DNA from: QHXQ01 sp036389395
Lineage (GTDB): Bacteria > Acidobacteriota > Blastocatellia > Pyrinomonadales > Pyrinomonadaceae
NCBI GenBank assembly: GCA_036389395.1
Contig: DASVPY010000008.1
Coordinates: 4,894 to 68,893 of the forward strand
Direction: 5' to 3'
Length of the DNA stretch: 64,000 bases
Below the pieces are notes generated by a model. It did no database searches. It saw nothing but the letters and a program-made list of their open reading frames with translations, and was not told where the DNA came from. Positions 16,645-23,943 of the stretch are shown piece by piece. Made by a program: the position numbers and the translations under genes. Position 1 is the stretch's first letter, and every line of letters begins with the position of its first letter.

Positions 16645-16805
16645 CCTAACCTCCTCCTTTCGCGGAAGTCGTGAAGCGCACGCCCGCGCGCGGCTCGCCT
16701 TCAAAGGCGAACGCCGGTCGTCGCCCGCGCCCAAGCCCTGCCCGCCGCGACTGAAGACTGAACGGACCGCGCCGCGCCCGCCGCTACTGCAACCGCGCCG
16801 CCCGT

Positions 16806-17129
16806 TCAGTCGTGCGCGCGCACCGAGCCGCTGATCTTCTTGCGCGTCGTCTCGCCGGTCTTGAGCACGGGGATGCCTTGATCCACGTCGGCGTGCGGGC
16901 GCGGGATGACGTGCGTGCCGACGACCTTGCCGACGCGCGCGGCCGCGGCCGCCCCGGCGTCCACCGCCGCGCGCACCGCCGCCACCTCGCCGCGCACAAT
17001 CGCCGTCACCAGCCCCGCGTCGATCCGCTCGTAGCCGACCAGATGCACGTTCGCCGCCTTGACCATCGCGTCCGCCGCCTCGATCATCGCCACGAGGCCC
17101 ATGCACTCCACCATCCCTAACGCTTCCAT
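16806..17129 (-). CDS. Bacterial microcompartment hexameric shell protein (BMC-H)
   Basis: A 107-residue single-domain BMC protein: EALGMVECMGLVAMIEAADAMVKAANVHLVGYERIDAGLVTAIVRGEVAAVRAAVDAG, then VVGTHVIPRPHADVD. These are the hallmark segments of CcmK/PduA/EutM-type tiles, including the GLVAMIEAADAMVKAA helix and the HVIPRPH strand. Six copies form a hexagon that tiles the facets of a protein shell. AAGGAG stands five bases before the start. It is the distal shell gene of the minus-strand locus that runs down from 23.7 kb, where a second BMC-H sits. The C-terminal tail (about 20 residues) is short and basic. Confidence 0.97.
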   Translation of the reverse strand: MEALGMVECMGLVAMIEAADAMVKAANVHLVGYERIDAGLVTAIVRGEVAAVRAAVDAGAAAAARVGKVVGTHVIPRPHADVDQGIPVLKTGETTRKKISGSVRAHD

Positions 17130-17214
17130 GCCTGCTCCTTAAAGTCGCCCGGATCGTCTTTGCGCCGCGTCAGTTTTATGCCCACCCGCCGCCGCGCGTC
17201 AACGGCCCGCGCCT

Positions 17215-17520
17215 TCACAGTTCGCGCTTCAGGTACATTATGTCGTAACTCTCGTGCGCCAGCGTCGCCTCGACCGCGCCGCTCGCGGGCGTGACGCTCC
17301 CGCTCAGACTCGCCCGCGGCTGGTGCGTCACCGTCGCGACCAACTCCCAGCCGTCCGGGCCGACGCGTTGCAGGTAGTCCCAGGTGTGCGGGCACGACGC
17401 GAACGGATCGGCCGCGGCCGCCGCCTCCGCCAGCGGCACGCGCCCCTGCCACTCGCCGTTCACGAACGTCACGTACTGCTGCTGCACCTGACACACGCGG
17501 TAGTCGTACATCTTTGCCAT
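17215..17520 (-). CDS. DUF4177-like small protein in BMC locus
   Basis: A 101-residue protein with a pattern like DUF4177: an N-terminal strand (YDYRVCQVQQQYVTFVNGEW), a central YLQRVGPDGWELVATV segment in which GWELV is the signature, and a final SYDIMYLKREL strand. Such proteins are small, soluble and of unknown function. It lies between the UPF0210 gene and the BMC-H gene, on the same strand. Its role in the microcompartment, if any, is unknown. Confidence 0.75.
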   Translation of the reverse strand: MAKMYDYRVCQVQQQYVTFVNGEWQGRVPLAEAAAAADPFASCPHTWDYLQRVGPDGWELVATVTHQPRASLSGSVTPASGAVEATLAHESYDIMYLKREL

Positions 17521-17556
17521 GAGATTGTCGCTCGTTAAGTCTCTCGTCGCCGTCAG

Positions 17557-18924
17557 CTAGTTCCGCAGCGAGTGGATCGGCGCGGGGATGCGGCCGCCGC
17601 GGCGGATGAAGGCGGCGGCGGAGAAGCGGCTGACGGGCATGACGGGGGCCGTGCCGAGCAGCCCGCCGAACTCGACCAGGTCGCCCACGTCTTTGCCGGG
17701 CGCGGGGATGATGCGCACGGCCGTCGTCTTGTTGTTCATCACGCCGACCGCCATCTCGTCGGCGATGATCGCGGCGATGGTCTCCGCGCTGGTCGCGCCC
17801 GGCACGGCGATCATGTCGAGACCGACCGAGCAGACGCTCGTCCACGCTTCTAGTTTTTCCAACGTGAGCGCGCCGGCCCGCGCCGCCGCGATCATGCCGG
17901 CGTCCTCCGAGACGGGGATGAACGCGCCGCTCATGCCGCCCACCGCGCTCGACGCCATCGCGCCGCCCTTCTTCACCGCGTCGGTCAACAGGGCGAGGGC
18001 CGCGGTCGTGCCCGGCGCGCCCGCGCGCTCGAAGCCGAAGCCCTCGATGATCTCGGCCACGGAGTCGCCCGGCGCGGGCGTCGGCGCTAAGCTGAGATCG
18101 ATGATGCCGAAGCGTATGCCGAGCCGCCGCGCGGCCTCGCGCCCGACCAACTCGCCCGCGCGCGCGAGCTTGAACGAGAGTTTCTTGATCAACTCGGCCA
18201 GCTCGTCCAAAGGCAAGTCCTGCGGCGCGTGGCGCACGGCGTGGTTGACGACGCCGGGGCCGGAGACGCCGACGTTGACGACCGCCTCCGGCTCGCCCGT
18301 GCCGTGGAACGCGCCCGCCATGAAGGGGTTGTCCTCGACCGCGTTGGCGAAGCAGACGAACTTGGCGCACGCGAGGCCGCCGCGTTCGTGCGTCCGCTCG
18401 GCCATCTCCTTGATCAACTCGCCCGTGCGGCGCACCGCGTCCATGTTGATGCCGGCGCGCGTCGTCGCCACGTTGAGCGACGAGCAGAGCCGCGCGGTCG
18501 CCGCCAGGGCTTCGGGGATCGAATCAAGGAAGACGTTTTCAGTCTCCGTCCAGCCTTTATGAACGAGCGCGGAATAGCCGCCGAGGAAGTCCACGCCGAC
18601 GCGGGCCGCGCCCTCGTCAATGGCGCGCGCGAGCCGCACGCAGTCCGACACGTTGCGCGCCGCGCCCGCGACGAGCGAGGCCGGCGTGATCGAAATCCGC
18701 TTGTTGGCGACGCGGATGCCGAACTCGGCCGCGATCTTGTCCACGGTCGGCACGAGGCGCGCGGCGACGCGCTCGATCTTGGCGCGCACGCGCTCGGCGG
18801 TGCGTTCGATGGAGTCGCCCGCGCAGTCGCGCAGGGAGAGACCGAGCGTGACGGTGCGCACGTCGAGGTGCTCCATCTCGGTCATCCTGATGGTCTGTAG
18901 GATTTCGGCCTGCGTGTATGGCAT
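17557..18924 (-). CDS. UPF0210 (DUF711) family protein
   Basis: A 455-residue full-length DUF711 protein: N-terminal EILQTIRMTEMEHLDVRTVTLGLSL, central AGAARNVSDCVRLARAIDEGAARVGVDFLGGYSALVHKG, the long GAMASSAVGGMSGAFIPVSEDAGMI motif, and C-terminal ISRFSAAAFIRRGGRIPAPI-like end. The family's fold was, to my recollection, placed with pyruvate formate-lyase-like glycyl-radical enzymes, but I see no C-terminal glycyl-radical RVxGY motif. DUF711 genes are commonly paired with an ACT-domain UPF0237 gene, and that partner lies here at 19761-20234. Placement inside a BMC locus suggests that it is an encapsulated or shell-associated enzyme. The reaction is unknown. Confidence 0.9.
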   Translation of the reverse strand: MPYTQAEILQTIRMTEMEHLDVRTVTLGLSLRDCAGDSIERTAERVRAKIERVAARLVPTVDKIAAEFGIRVANKRISITPASLVAGAARNVSDCVRLARAIDEGAARVGVDFLGGYSALVHKGWTETENVFLDSIPEALAATARLCSSLNVATTRAGINMDAVRRTGELIKEMAERTHERGGLACAKFVCFANAVEDNPFMAGAFHGTGEPEAVVNVGVSGPGVVNHAVRHAPQDLPLDELAELIKKLSFKLARAGELVGREAARRLGIRFGIIDLSLAPTPAPGDSVAEIIEGFGFERAGAPGTTAALALLTDAVKKGGAMASSAVGGMSGAFIPVSEDAGMIAAARAGALTLEKLEAWTSVCSVGLDMIAVPGATSAETIAAIIADEMAVGVMNNKTTAVRIIPAPGKDVGDLVEFGGLLGTAPVMPVSRFSAAAFIRRGGRIPAPIHSLRN

Positions 18925-18945
18925 CAGTCTGGCTTCGGGTCGGCG

Positions 18946-19641
18946 TTAGTCGAGCATGTGACTCAGGAGCAGGATCAGCAGGAAGAGCAGGAAGAGCGCG
19001 ACGGCGACGAGCACGAAGCGCAAGGCCGGATCGTCGCGCGCCTCATCGAGCACGACGACCGACGCCGCGCGCAGCCGCTCGCCGCGCGCGCGCTCCTGAC
19101 CTTCGACCGGCGGCGGCGCGGACGGCTCGCCCTGCGCCGGCTGCTGGGCCGGCGGCGCGGCGGGCGGGCGCTCCTGCGCCTGCTTCTTGGCCCGCATCTC
19201 GGCGCGCGCCTGCGCCGCCAGCGCCCGCAGGTCTACCTTGTCCTTGTCCTTCTTGCTCGGCAGGACGGTGGCGCGGTAAGCCGCATCCTCCTCTTCGGCG
19301 CGCGCCCGCTGCCGCGCCAACTCGTCCGCCAGCGCCATGTACTCCTCGCCCGAAAAGGCCCGCGTGCGCTGTGCGGCGTCCGCCGGCGGCTGCTCCGGCG
19401 GCGGCTCGGCGGGCGGCGGTTGTGCCGCAGGCTGCTCCGCGGCCGGCGCTTCCTCGGCCGCGGCGGGCAGCGCCGGCAGGCTGTCGTTCAGCGCGCGTGC
19501 GACTCGCTCGGCCTCTTCCGCCAGCCGGCCCGAAGCCGTCGGTCTGCCGCCCATGCTCGCCCCGCACTGCGGGCAGAAGCGCGCGGCCCCGCGCACCGCC
19601 GCCCCGCAGTCCTGACACCGTCGTGCGATCTCCGGCTCCAT
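18946..19641 (-). CDS. Zinc-ribbon, tail-anchored membrane protein
   Basis: A 231-residue protein. Residues 8-27 form a zinc ribbon (CQDCG then CPQCG). The middle is Pro/Ala/Glu-rich and low in complexity with a basic coiled segment (LADELARQRARAEEED). The last 25 residues form one hydrophobic helix (FVLVAVALFLLFLLILLL), giving a tail-anchored topology with the ribbon in the cytosol. It is positioned between the UPF0210 and ACT genes, splitting a pair that is normally adjacent. No known BMC role; it might tether something to the membrane (speculative). Confidence 0.75.
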   Translation of the reverse strand: MEPEIARRCQDCGAAVRGAARFCPQCGASMGGRPTASGRLAEEAERVARALNDSLPALPAAAEEAPAAEQPAAQPPPAEPPPEQPPADAAQRTRAFSGEEYMALADELARQRARAEEEDAAYRATVLPSKKDKDKVDLRALAAQARAEMRAKKQAQERPPAAPPAQQPAQGEPSAPPPVEGQERARGERLRAASVVVLDEARDDPALRFVLVAVALFLLFLLILLLSHMLD

Positions 19642-19645
19642 AAGA

Positions 19646-19759
19646 ACAGTGGTCAGTGGTCAGTTGGCAGACAGTTCAAAGTTTAAGGTTCAACGTTCAA
19701 GGTTGATCGGACGTTGAACCTTGAACCTTGAACCTTGAAGTCTTAACTGACCACTGCCC
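19646..19759. repeat. Nested inverted repeat with TTGAACC heptamers
   Basis: Inner arms of about 30 nt made of GTTCAAG-type heptamers (19674-19711) face TTGAACC copies (19714-19738). Outer arms contain GGTCAGT/ACTGACC units (19651-19665 and 19746-19754). Two repeat families are thus stacked in one hairpin between the ACT and zinc-ribbon genes, inside an operon. Confidence 0.85.
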
Positions 19760-19760
19760 A

Positions 19761-20234
19761 CTAAATCCTGTGCATCGCGTTGAAGAGGTCTTCGCGCTGG
19801 GCGTAGACGCGGACGCCGAGGCGCTCGCCAGCGGCGCGGAAGCGTTCCTTCAACTCGGCGACGGTGCGGCCGGCGCGCGCCATGTCGGCCACGATGACCA
19901 TGGCGAACTTGCCCTGCACCACCGTCTGGTTGATGTCCTCGATGCTGCAATCCGACTCGGCCAGAATCTGCGCCACGCCCGCCACGATGCCCGGATGATC
20001 CACGCCGAACACCGACACGATCAGCCGCGACGCAGACCCCTCCGCCGCCGCCGCGCCGCGCCCGCCGCCCGCGCCCGCCGCGCCCGGCCCCTGCGCCCCG
20101 TCGGCGGCCAACGCCGGCTCGACCGCGCGGTAGATGTCCGTCACCAACTGCTCCACCTGCCGCTCGTCCGCCTGCGCGCCCAGCCGCCCGTACACCGCCC
20201 GCGTGATCCGGTAGATCAGTTCCTCGTTCGCCAT
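19761..20234 (-). CDS. ACT-domain (UPF0237-like) protein with N-terminal targeting-like helix
   Basis: A 157-residue protein. Residues about 69-157 are an ACT domain (SRLIVSVFGVDHPGIVAGVAQILAESDCSIEDINQTVVQGKFAMVIVADM) matching UPF0237 proteins, which are normally about 90 residues. Here there is an extra N-terminal region: two amphipathic helices (EELIYRITRAVYGRLG and VEQLVTDIYRAVEPALA) and a Gly/Ala linker (about 46-68). Short amphipathic helices joined by such linkers are the hallmark of BMC encapsulation peptides. The protein therefore looks like a cargo-targeted ligand sensor for the UPF0210 enzyme at 17557-18924. The start lies directly against a repeat and lacks a ribosome site. Confidence 0.85.
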   Translation of the reverse strand: MANEELIYRITRAVYGRLGAQADERQVEQLVTDIYRAVEPALAADGAQGPGAAGAGGGRGAAAAEGSASRLIVSVFGVDHPGIVAGVAQILAESDCSIEDINQTVVQGKFAMVIVADMARAGRTVAELKERFRAAGERLGVRVYAQREDLFNAMHRI

Positions 20235-20235
20235 A

Positions 20236-20328
20236 GACCAGTAGCCGGTAGCCGGTAGCCGGTAGCCGGTAGCCGGTAGGAGAACGCTGTCTTTACCTAC
20301 TGACTACTGGCTCCTGACTACTGACTAC
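20236..20328. repeat. GTAGCCG tandem repeat plus CTGACTA heptamers
   Basis: Five exact GTAGCCG copies run from 20241 to 20275, followed by a partial copy. After a short spacer come CTACTGA/CTGACTA units to 20328. The block lies between the shell vertex gene and the ACT gene and even includes the stop codon of the former. Such tandem heptamers are prone to copy-number change. Confidence 0.9.
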
Positions 20329-20657
20329 CGCGTCCCGTTGTCGCCCGCGCGCAACTCGCGCGCGGCGGCGCGCAGATCGTCGGAGGGCGTGTCCTGCACG
20401 TCCACGCGATCCACGATGCCGACGACCGCCGCCTCAATCGCCATGTCCTGATCGCCCACGGCCGTGCGCGCCGCCTTGCCGTAGGCGCACATGACCGTCT
20501 CGCCCACGCCCGCGCCCAAGCGATCCGCCACCACCACGAGGCTCCGCGTCGGCTCCTTGTCCAACTCAATCGGGTGCACCAGGAGGAACCGCACGCCCTC
20601 CAAGTCCGGCGACTTCTTCGTGGCCCACACCGTGCCGACGACTTTACCTAAGAACAT
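20325..20657 (-). CDS. EutN/CcmL-type BMC vertex (pentamer) protein
   Basis: A 110-residue BMC-P protein: FLGKVVGTVWATKKSPDLEGVRFLLVHPIELD, then SLVVVADRLGAGVGETVMCAYGKAAR and AIEAAVVGIVDRVDV. These are the conserved stretches of CcmL, EutN and PduN, which form pentamers that cap shell vertices. A GGGAG ribosome site precedes the start. With the two BMC-H genes it provides the minimum set for a closed shell. No trimer (BMC-T) gene is seen in the window. Confidence 0.97.
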   Translation of the reverse strand: MFLGKVVGTVWATKKSPDLEGVRFLLVHPIELDKEPTRSLVVVADRLGAGVGETVMCAYGKAARTAVGDQDMAIEAAVVGIVDRVDVQDTPSDDLRAAARELRAGDNGTR

Positions 20658-20681
20658 TGTAACGCGCTCCCGACTGCTCTT

Positions 20682-21023
20682 TCACGCGACCGGCTGACGC
20701 CGCGACGCCGCCACGCGCGCGAACGCCGCGCGCAACTGCTGCTCAAGCTCAGGATCGTCGGGCTGCTCAAGCTCAAGCCGCAGCAACACGTCGTCCGGAT
20801 AGCGCCGCTCGTCCTGACGCAGTAGCGCCCACAGGTACGCACTGAGGCGATGCTGTACTTCGTTGATGAGCCGCAGGCGTTGCGGTTCGGTTAAACCATC
20901 CTGGCCAGCTACGTAAGTGCCGCGCCCGACAATCGTCAGCTCGTGTATGAGTTGCGCGACAAACTCTTCCTTCTCCGCGAGGGAGTAAGAGGAGAAGACG
21001 GCGATGGCTTCGTCGTTGGTCAT
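20682..21023 (-). CDS. Hypothetical helical protein in BMC operon
   Basis: A 113-residue, acidic, all-helical protein (SYSLAEKEEFVAQLIHELTIVGRGTYV ... RLRLINEVQHRLSAYLWALL ... DPELEQQLRAAFARVAASRR). The start codon follows the stop of the preceding 83-residue gene by 5 nt, so translation is likely coupled. The first 60 residues look like a small antitoxin or regulator seen in various bacteria, but I cannot name the family. It is not a known BMC component and may be an inserted two-gene module. Confidence 0.65.
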   Translation of the reverse strand: MTNDEAIAVFSSYSLAEKEEFVAQLIHELTIVGRGTYVAGQDGLTEPQRLRLINEVQHRLSAYLWALLRQDERRYPDDVLLRLELEQPDDPELEQQLRAAFARVAASRRQPVA

Positions 21024-21028
21024 CTACG

Positions 21029-21280
21029 TCAGGCACTCTCGCGCTCTAAACTGTCCACGTCGAAGCCGCGCTCTTCCAGCACCTTGATGCGGACGTTGCC
21101 GTCGAGGATTCGCCCGTCGGGCTTGACCCGCAACGCCTCGCTCTGGCCGGGGCGCAAGGATTCGACAATCGCCGCCGTCTCACGTTGCCGCCAGTAGGCC
21201 AAGGAGAAACGACCTGCGCCCGTTTCCAGCGTCTCGTCCGGGTGGATGCGTCGAAGCGGCGGGCGCTGTCCGCTGCTCAT
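21029..21280 (-). CDS. Small ParB/sulfiredoxin-like protein
   Basis: An 83-residue protein whose C-terminal half (EALRVKPDGRILDGNVRIKVLEERGFDVDSL) matches the ParB N-terminal/sulfiredoxin-like motif, in which DGRILDGN and VRIKVLEERG line the nucleotide pocket. It is much shorter than real ParB proteins and has no DNA-binding part. It is coupled to the 113-residue gene downstream. It may be a toxin-antitoxin-type pair or a relic inserted between the aldehyde dehydrogenase and shell vertex genes. Confidence 0.65.
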   Translation of the reverse strand: MSSGQRPPLRRIHPDETLETGAGRFSLAYWRQRETAAIVESLRPGQSEALRVKPDGRILDGNVRIKVLEERGFDVDSLERESA

Positions 21281-21292
21281 CGTGGACGCGCC

Positions 21293-23134
21293 TTACACTT
21301 TGGCAAAGACTTCGGCCGGCTCGCCCAGGTCGCGGGCCGAGGGGGTGATGATGGTGCGTGCGTTGACGTAAATCTTCTCGCCCTTCTGGATGGCGCGGCG
21401 CACGTCCTCCTCGGAGACGAACTCGACCGCCTTGCGGCCGTTCGCGCTCGCTTGCGTGCCGCCGTTGGCCGCGGGGGGCGGGGCCGGTTGCGGCGCGGCC
21501 GGCGCGGGCGGCGTTGCGGGTGGCGGCGCGCCGGCGTTGCCGCCGTTGCCGGCGCTCGGCGCGGGCGGCGTGGCGGGCGCGGGCGGCGCGCTCGCGGGCG
21601 CGGGTTGACCGACGCCGCGGGCCGAGAGGAAGCGATCCACGATGGCCGCCACGTCTTCGCGGCTGACGCGCGCGCCGGCGGCGACGGGAACCACGGGCGG
21701 CGGCGAGACGGGTACGGGTTGCGGCGGCGCGGCGGCCGGCTGTGTGGCCGGCTGCGTCTGCGCGCCGCGGGCGGGGCGCGCGCTCGGCACGGGGCGCACC
21801 TCGAAGGCGACGCGCTTGATGTCCATCAGGTGCAGCGGCGAGATGTTGTCCGACGTGACGTTGCCGCCCCAAGAGCCGCAGCCCAGGGTCATCGAAGGCG
21901 GCAGCGCGGTCGAGAAGCCGATTGCGCCGTGCGTGGTCGGCGTGTTGACGACGACGCGCGAGGCCGGCATCTCCATGCCGTAGGCGACGGCGTGCTCGCG
22001 CGAGCGCGTGTGGATGCCGGCGGTGTGGCCCATGCCGCCGTAGTGCAGTATCTCAAGGCAGCGCGCCGCGCCGCGCTCGACGCCGTCTTCGACGTAGAAG
22101 GCGAGGATCGGCGAGAGCTTCTCCATCGAGAGCGGGTGTTCGCGCCCGACGCCGCCGACCTCCGCGACCAGGCAGCGCGTGCCCGCGGGGACGCTGATGC
22201 CCGCCATCTGCGCGATCACGTCAACCGACTTGCCGACGATCTGCGGGTTCAAAGTCCGCTGCGGCGTGACGACGATCTTGCCCAGCTTGTCAGCGTCCGC
22301 CGCCGACACGAAGTGCGCGCCCTGCGCGATCAACTCTTCGCGCACCTGCTTGGCGACGGGCGCGTCCGCCACAATCGCCTGCTCCGAGGCGCAGATCGTG
22401 CCGTTGTCGAAGCACTTGCCCGTCAGGATGTTCTGCACCGCGAGCGGCACGTCGGCCGTGCGCTCGACGAAGACCGGCACGTTGCCGGGGCCGACGCCGA
22501 ACGCCGGCTTGCCCGAAGAGTAGGCGGCGCGCACGAGGCCGATGCCGCCGGTGGCGAGGATGACGGCCGTGCGCTTGTGCTTCATCAGGGCTTCCGTGCC
22601 CTCGATGGTCGCGTTCGCCATGCAGCCGACGGCCTCGGCCGGCAGCCCTTCGCGCACGCCGACCTCGCGCATGACGCGCGCCGTCTCGTTGATGCAGCGG
22701 GCGGCCGAAGGGTGCGGCGAGAGCACGATGGCGTTGCGCGACTTGAGGGCGATCAGGATTTTGAAGATCGCGGTCGAGGTCGGGTTGGTCGAGGGGATGA
22801 TGCCGGCGACGACGCCGCGCGGGCTGGCGATCTCGATCACGTCCGCCGACTCGTTGACGATGCCGACGGTGCGCAGCGGGCGGAAGGCGCGCCACACGTC
22901 CTCGGCGGCGAAGCGGTTCTTCTCGCGCTTGTCCGCCGGGATGCCGTAGCCCGTCTCCTCGACGGCCAACTGCCCCAGCCGCTCCGCCTCGCGCAAGGCG
23001 GCCAGCGCCATGGCCTCGCAGATGCGATCAATACGCGACTGATCGAAGCGCGCCAGCGTCTTCTGCGCCGCGTGCGCGGCCTCGACCAGATCGCGCGCCT
23101 GCTGCACCGAGACGAGGTCTTTATCAACTGACAT
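21293..23134 (-). CDS. BMC-associated acylating aldehyde dehydrogenase with internal encapsulation peptide
   Basis: A 613-residue protein. Residues 1-450 are a PduP/EutE-type CoA-acylating aldehyde dehydrogenase, which converts an aldehyde with NAD+ and CoA to acyl-CoA. The catalytic Cys248 sits in NGTICASEQ and the cofactor segment is GVGPGNVPVFVE. Pro/Ala linkers then flank a short amphipathic helix (about 489-508, VSREDVAAIVDRFLSARG), a classical encapsulation peptide. A further C-terminal module (568-613, SEEDVRRAIQKGEKIYVNA then TIITPSARDLG) resembles ends seen in other BMC proteins. This is the core enzyme of a metabolosome. No phosphotransacylase or alcohol dehydrogenase accompanies it in the window, so the core is incomplete here. 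Confidence 0.95.
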   Translation of the reverse strand: MSVDKDLVSVQQARDLVEAAHAAQKTLARFDQSRIDRICEAMALAALREAERLGQLAVEETGYGIPADKREKNRFAAEDVWRAFRPLRTVGIVNESADVIEIASPRGVVAGIIPSTNPTSTAIFKILIALKSRNAIVLSPHPSAARCINETARVMREVGVREGLPAEAVGCMANATIEGTEALMKHKRTAVILATGGIGLVRAAYSSGKPAFGVGPGNVPVFVERTADVPLAVQNILTGKCFDNGTICASEQAIVADAPVAKQVREELIAQGAHFVSAADADKLGKIVVTPQRTLNPQIVGKSVDVIAQMAGISVPAGTRCLVAEVGGVGREHPLSMEKLSPILAFYVEDGVERGAARCLEILHYGGMGHTAGIHTRSREHAVAYGMEMPASRVVVNTPTTHGAIGFSTALPPSMTLGCGSWGGNVTSDNISPLHLMDIKRVAFEVRPVPSARPARGAQTQPATQPAAAPPQPVPVSPPPVVPVAAGARVSREDVAAIVDRFLSARGVGQPAPASAPPAPATPPAPSAGNGGNAGAPPPATPPAPAAPQPAPPPAANGGTQASANGRKAVEFVSEEDVRRAIQKGEKIYVNARTIITPSARDLGEPAEVFAKV

Positions 23135-23156
23135 GACGCCACCCCCGAAAAGCAGA

Positions 23157-23285
23157 AGTCAGGAGCCAGAAGTCAGAAGCCGGAAGAAGGAGGTCGGGGC
23201 CGTAGCGCAGAAGCAGGAAGGCAGAAGCAGGCGGCCGGTTTTTTCATTCTGGCTTCTGCCTTCTGACTCCTGACTTCTGGCCTCC
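23157..23285. repeat. CAGAAGT/CTGACTTC heptamer inverted repeat
   Basis: The left part has units such as CAGGAGC, CAGAAGT and CAGAAGC every 7 nt (23157-23189, and again 23210-23228). The right part contains their complements (CTTCTGC, CTGACTC, CTGACTT; 23250-23283). The structure separates the first BMC-H gene from the aldehyde dehydrogenase on the minus strand and so lies within the operon. It may tune the ratio of shell to enzyme. Confidence 0.88.
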
Positions 23286-23687
23286 TCACTTGCTTCTTTC
23301 CTTATTGTTCTCGCGCGCGCCGGCCGGGAGCGAGCGCCCTTCGCTTTCGCCGAGTTCGCCGCGCGCGCCGCCGCCCGTGAGCGCCCGCTCGTCGGGGCTG
23401 TAGCCGGTGCGCCCGTTGCGCGGCAGGACGCGCTCGACCTCTGTGTGCGGGCGGGGGATGACGTGGACGCTGATCAGTTCGCCCACGCGCCGCGCGGCGG
23501 CCGCGCCCGCGTCCGTCGCCGCCTTGACCGCGCCCACGTCGCCGCGCACGAAGATCGTCACGTAGCCCGCGCCGATGTACTCCTTGCCGATGAGCTGGAC
23601 GTTGGCGGCCTTGACCATCGCGTCGGCGGCCTCGACCGCGCCCACGAACCCTTTCGTCTCGACCATGCCGAGTGCTTCGAGAGGCAT
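23286..23687 (-). CDS. Bacterial microcompartment hexameric shell protein (BMC-H), promoter-proximal
   Basis: A 133-residue protein: one BMC domain (about 3-90; EALGMVETKGFVGAVEAADAMVKAANVQLIGKEYIGAGYVTIFVRGDVGAVKAATDAG, then HVIPRPHTEVE) and a 40-residue basic, Gly-rich tail that is longer than in the other BMC-H. A GAGGA site precedes the start. It is the first gene of the minus-strand BMC locus, divergent from the RodZ-like gene across a 256-bp gap that should hold the operon promoter. The two BMC-H genes differ enough to form different facets or mixed tiles. Confidence 0.97.
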   Translation of the reverse strand: MPLEALGMVETKGFVGAVEAADAMVKAANVQLIGKEYIGAGYVTIFVRGDVGAVKAATDAGAAAARRVGELISVHVIPRPHTEVERVLPRNGRTGYSPDERALTGGGARGELGESEGRSLPAGARENNKERSK

Positions 23688-23943
23688 AGCTGGAGTCCTC
23701 GCTTTTCGATTGTAGAATGGAAAACGGCTCTGCGCTTCTTTCGGGAACGGCCCAACCTAGCACCGCCCGGCGGAAGAATCAAGCGGCGCGCATCTGCCTG
23801 TCGGGCCTAAAGTTTGACAGCCTCGCGCGGGGCGGGCTATAGTGCGCGCCAAGACCCGGCCGGGTAGGCCAGGACGCGCGGTGGCGGCGTCCGGCGCAAG
23901 CCCCGAACGGCCGGCGGCCATGAGTCTTCGATAACAGCGATTC

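Noticed and set aside
17557..18924. Glycyl-radical enzyme
   Set aside because: It is a full DUF711 protein; no C-terminal RVxGY glycyl-radical motif and no activase gene are present, so only a fold relationship can be discussed.
21185..23131. 648-residue plus-strand frame across the aldehyde dehydrogenase
   Set aside because: The opposite strand encodes an unmistakable dehydrogenase with a catalytic motif; the plus frame is Arg/Ala-rich without any motif.
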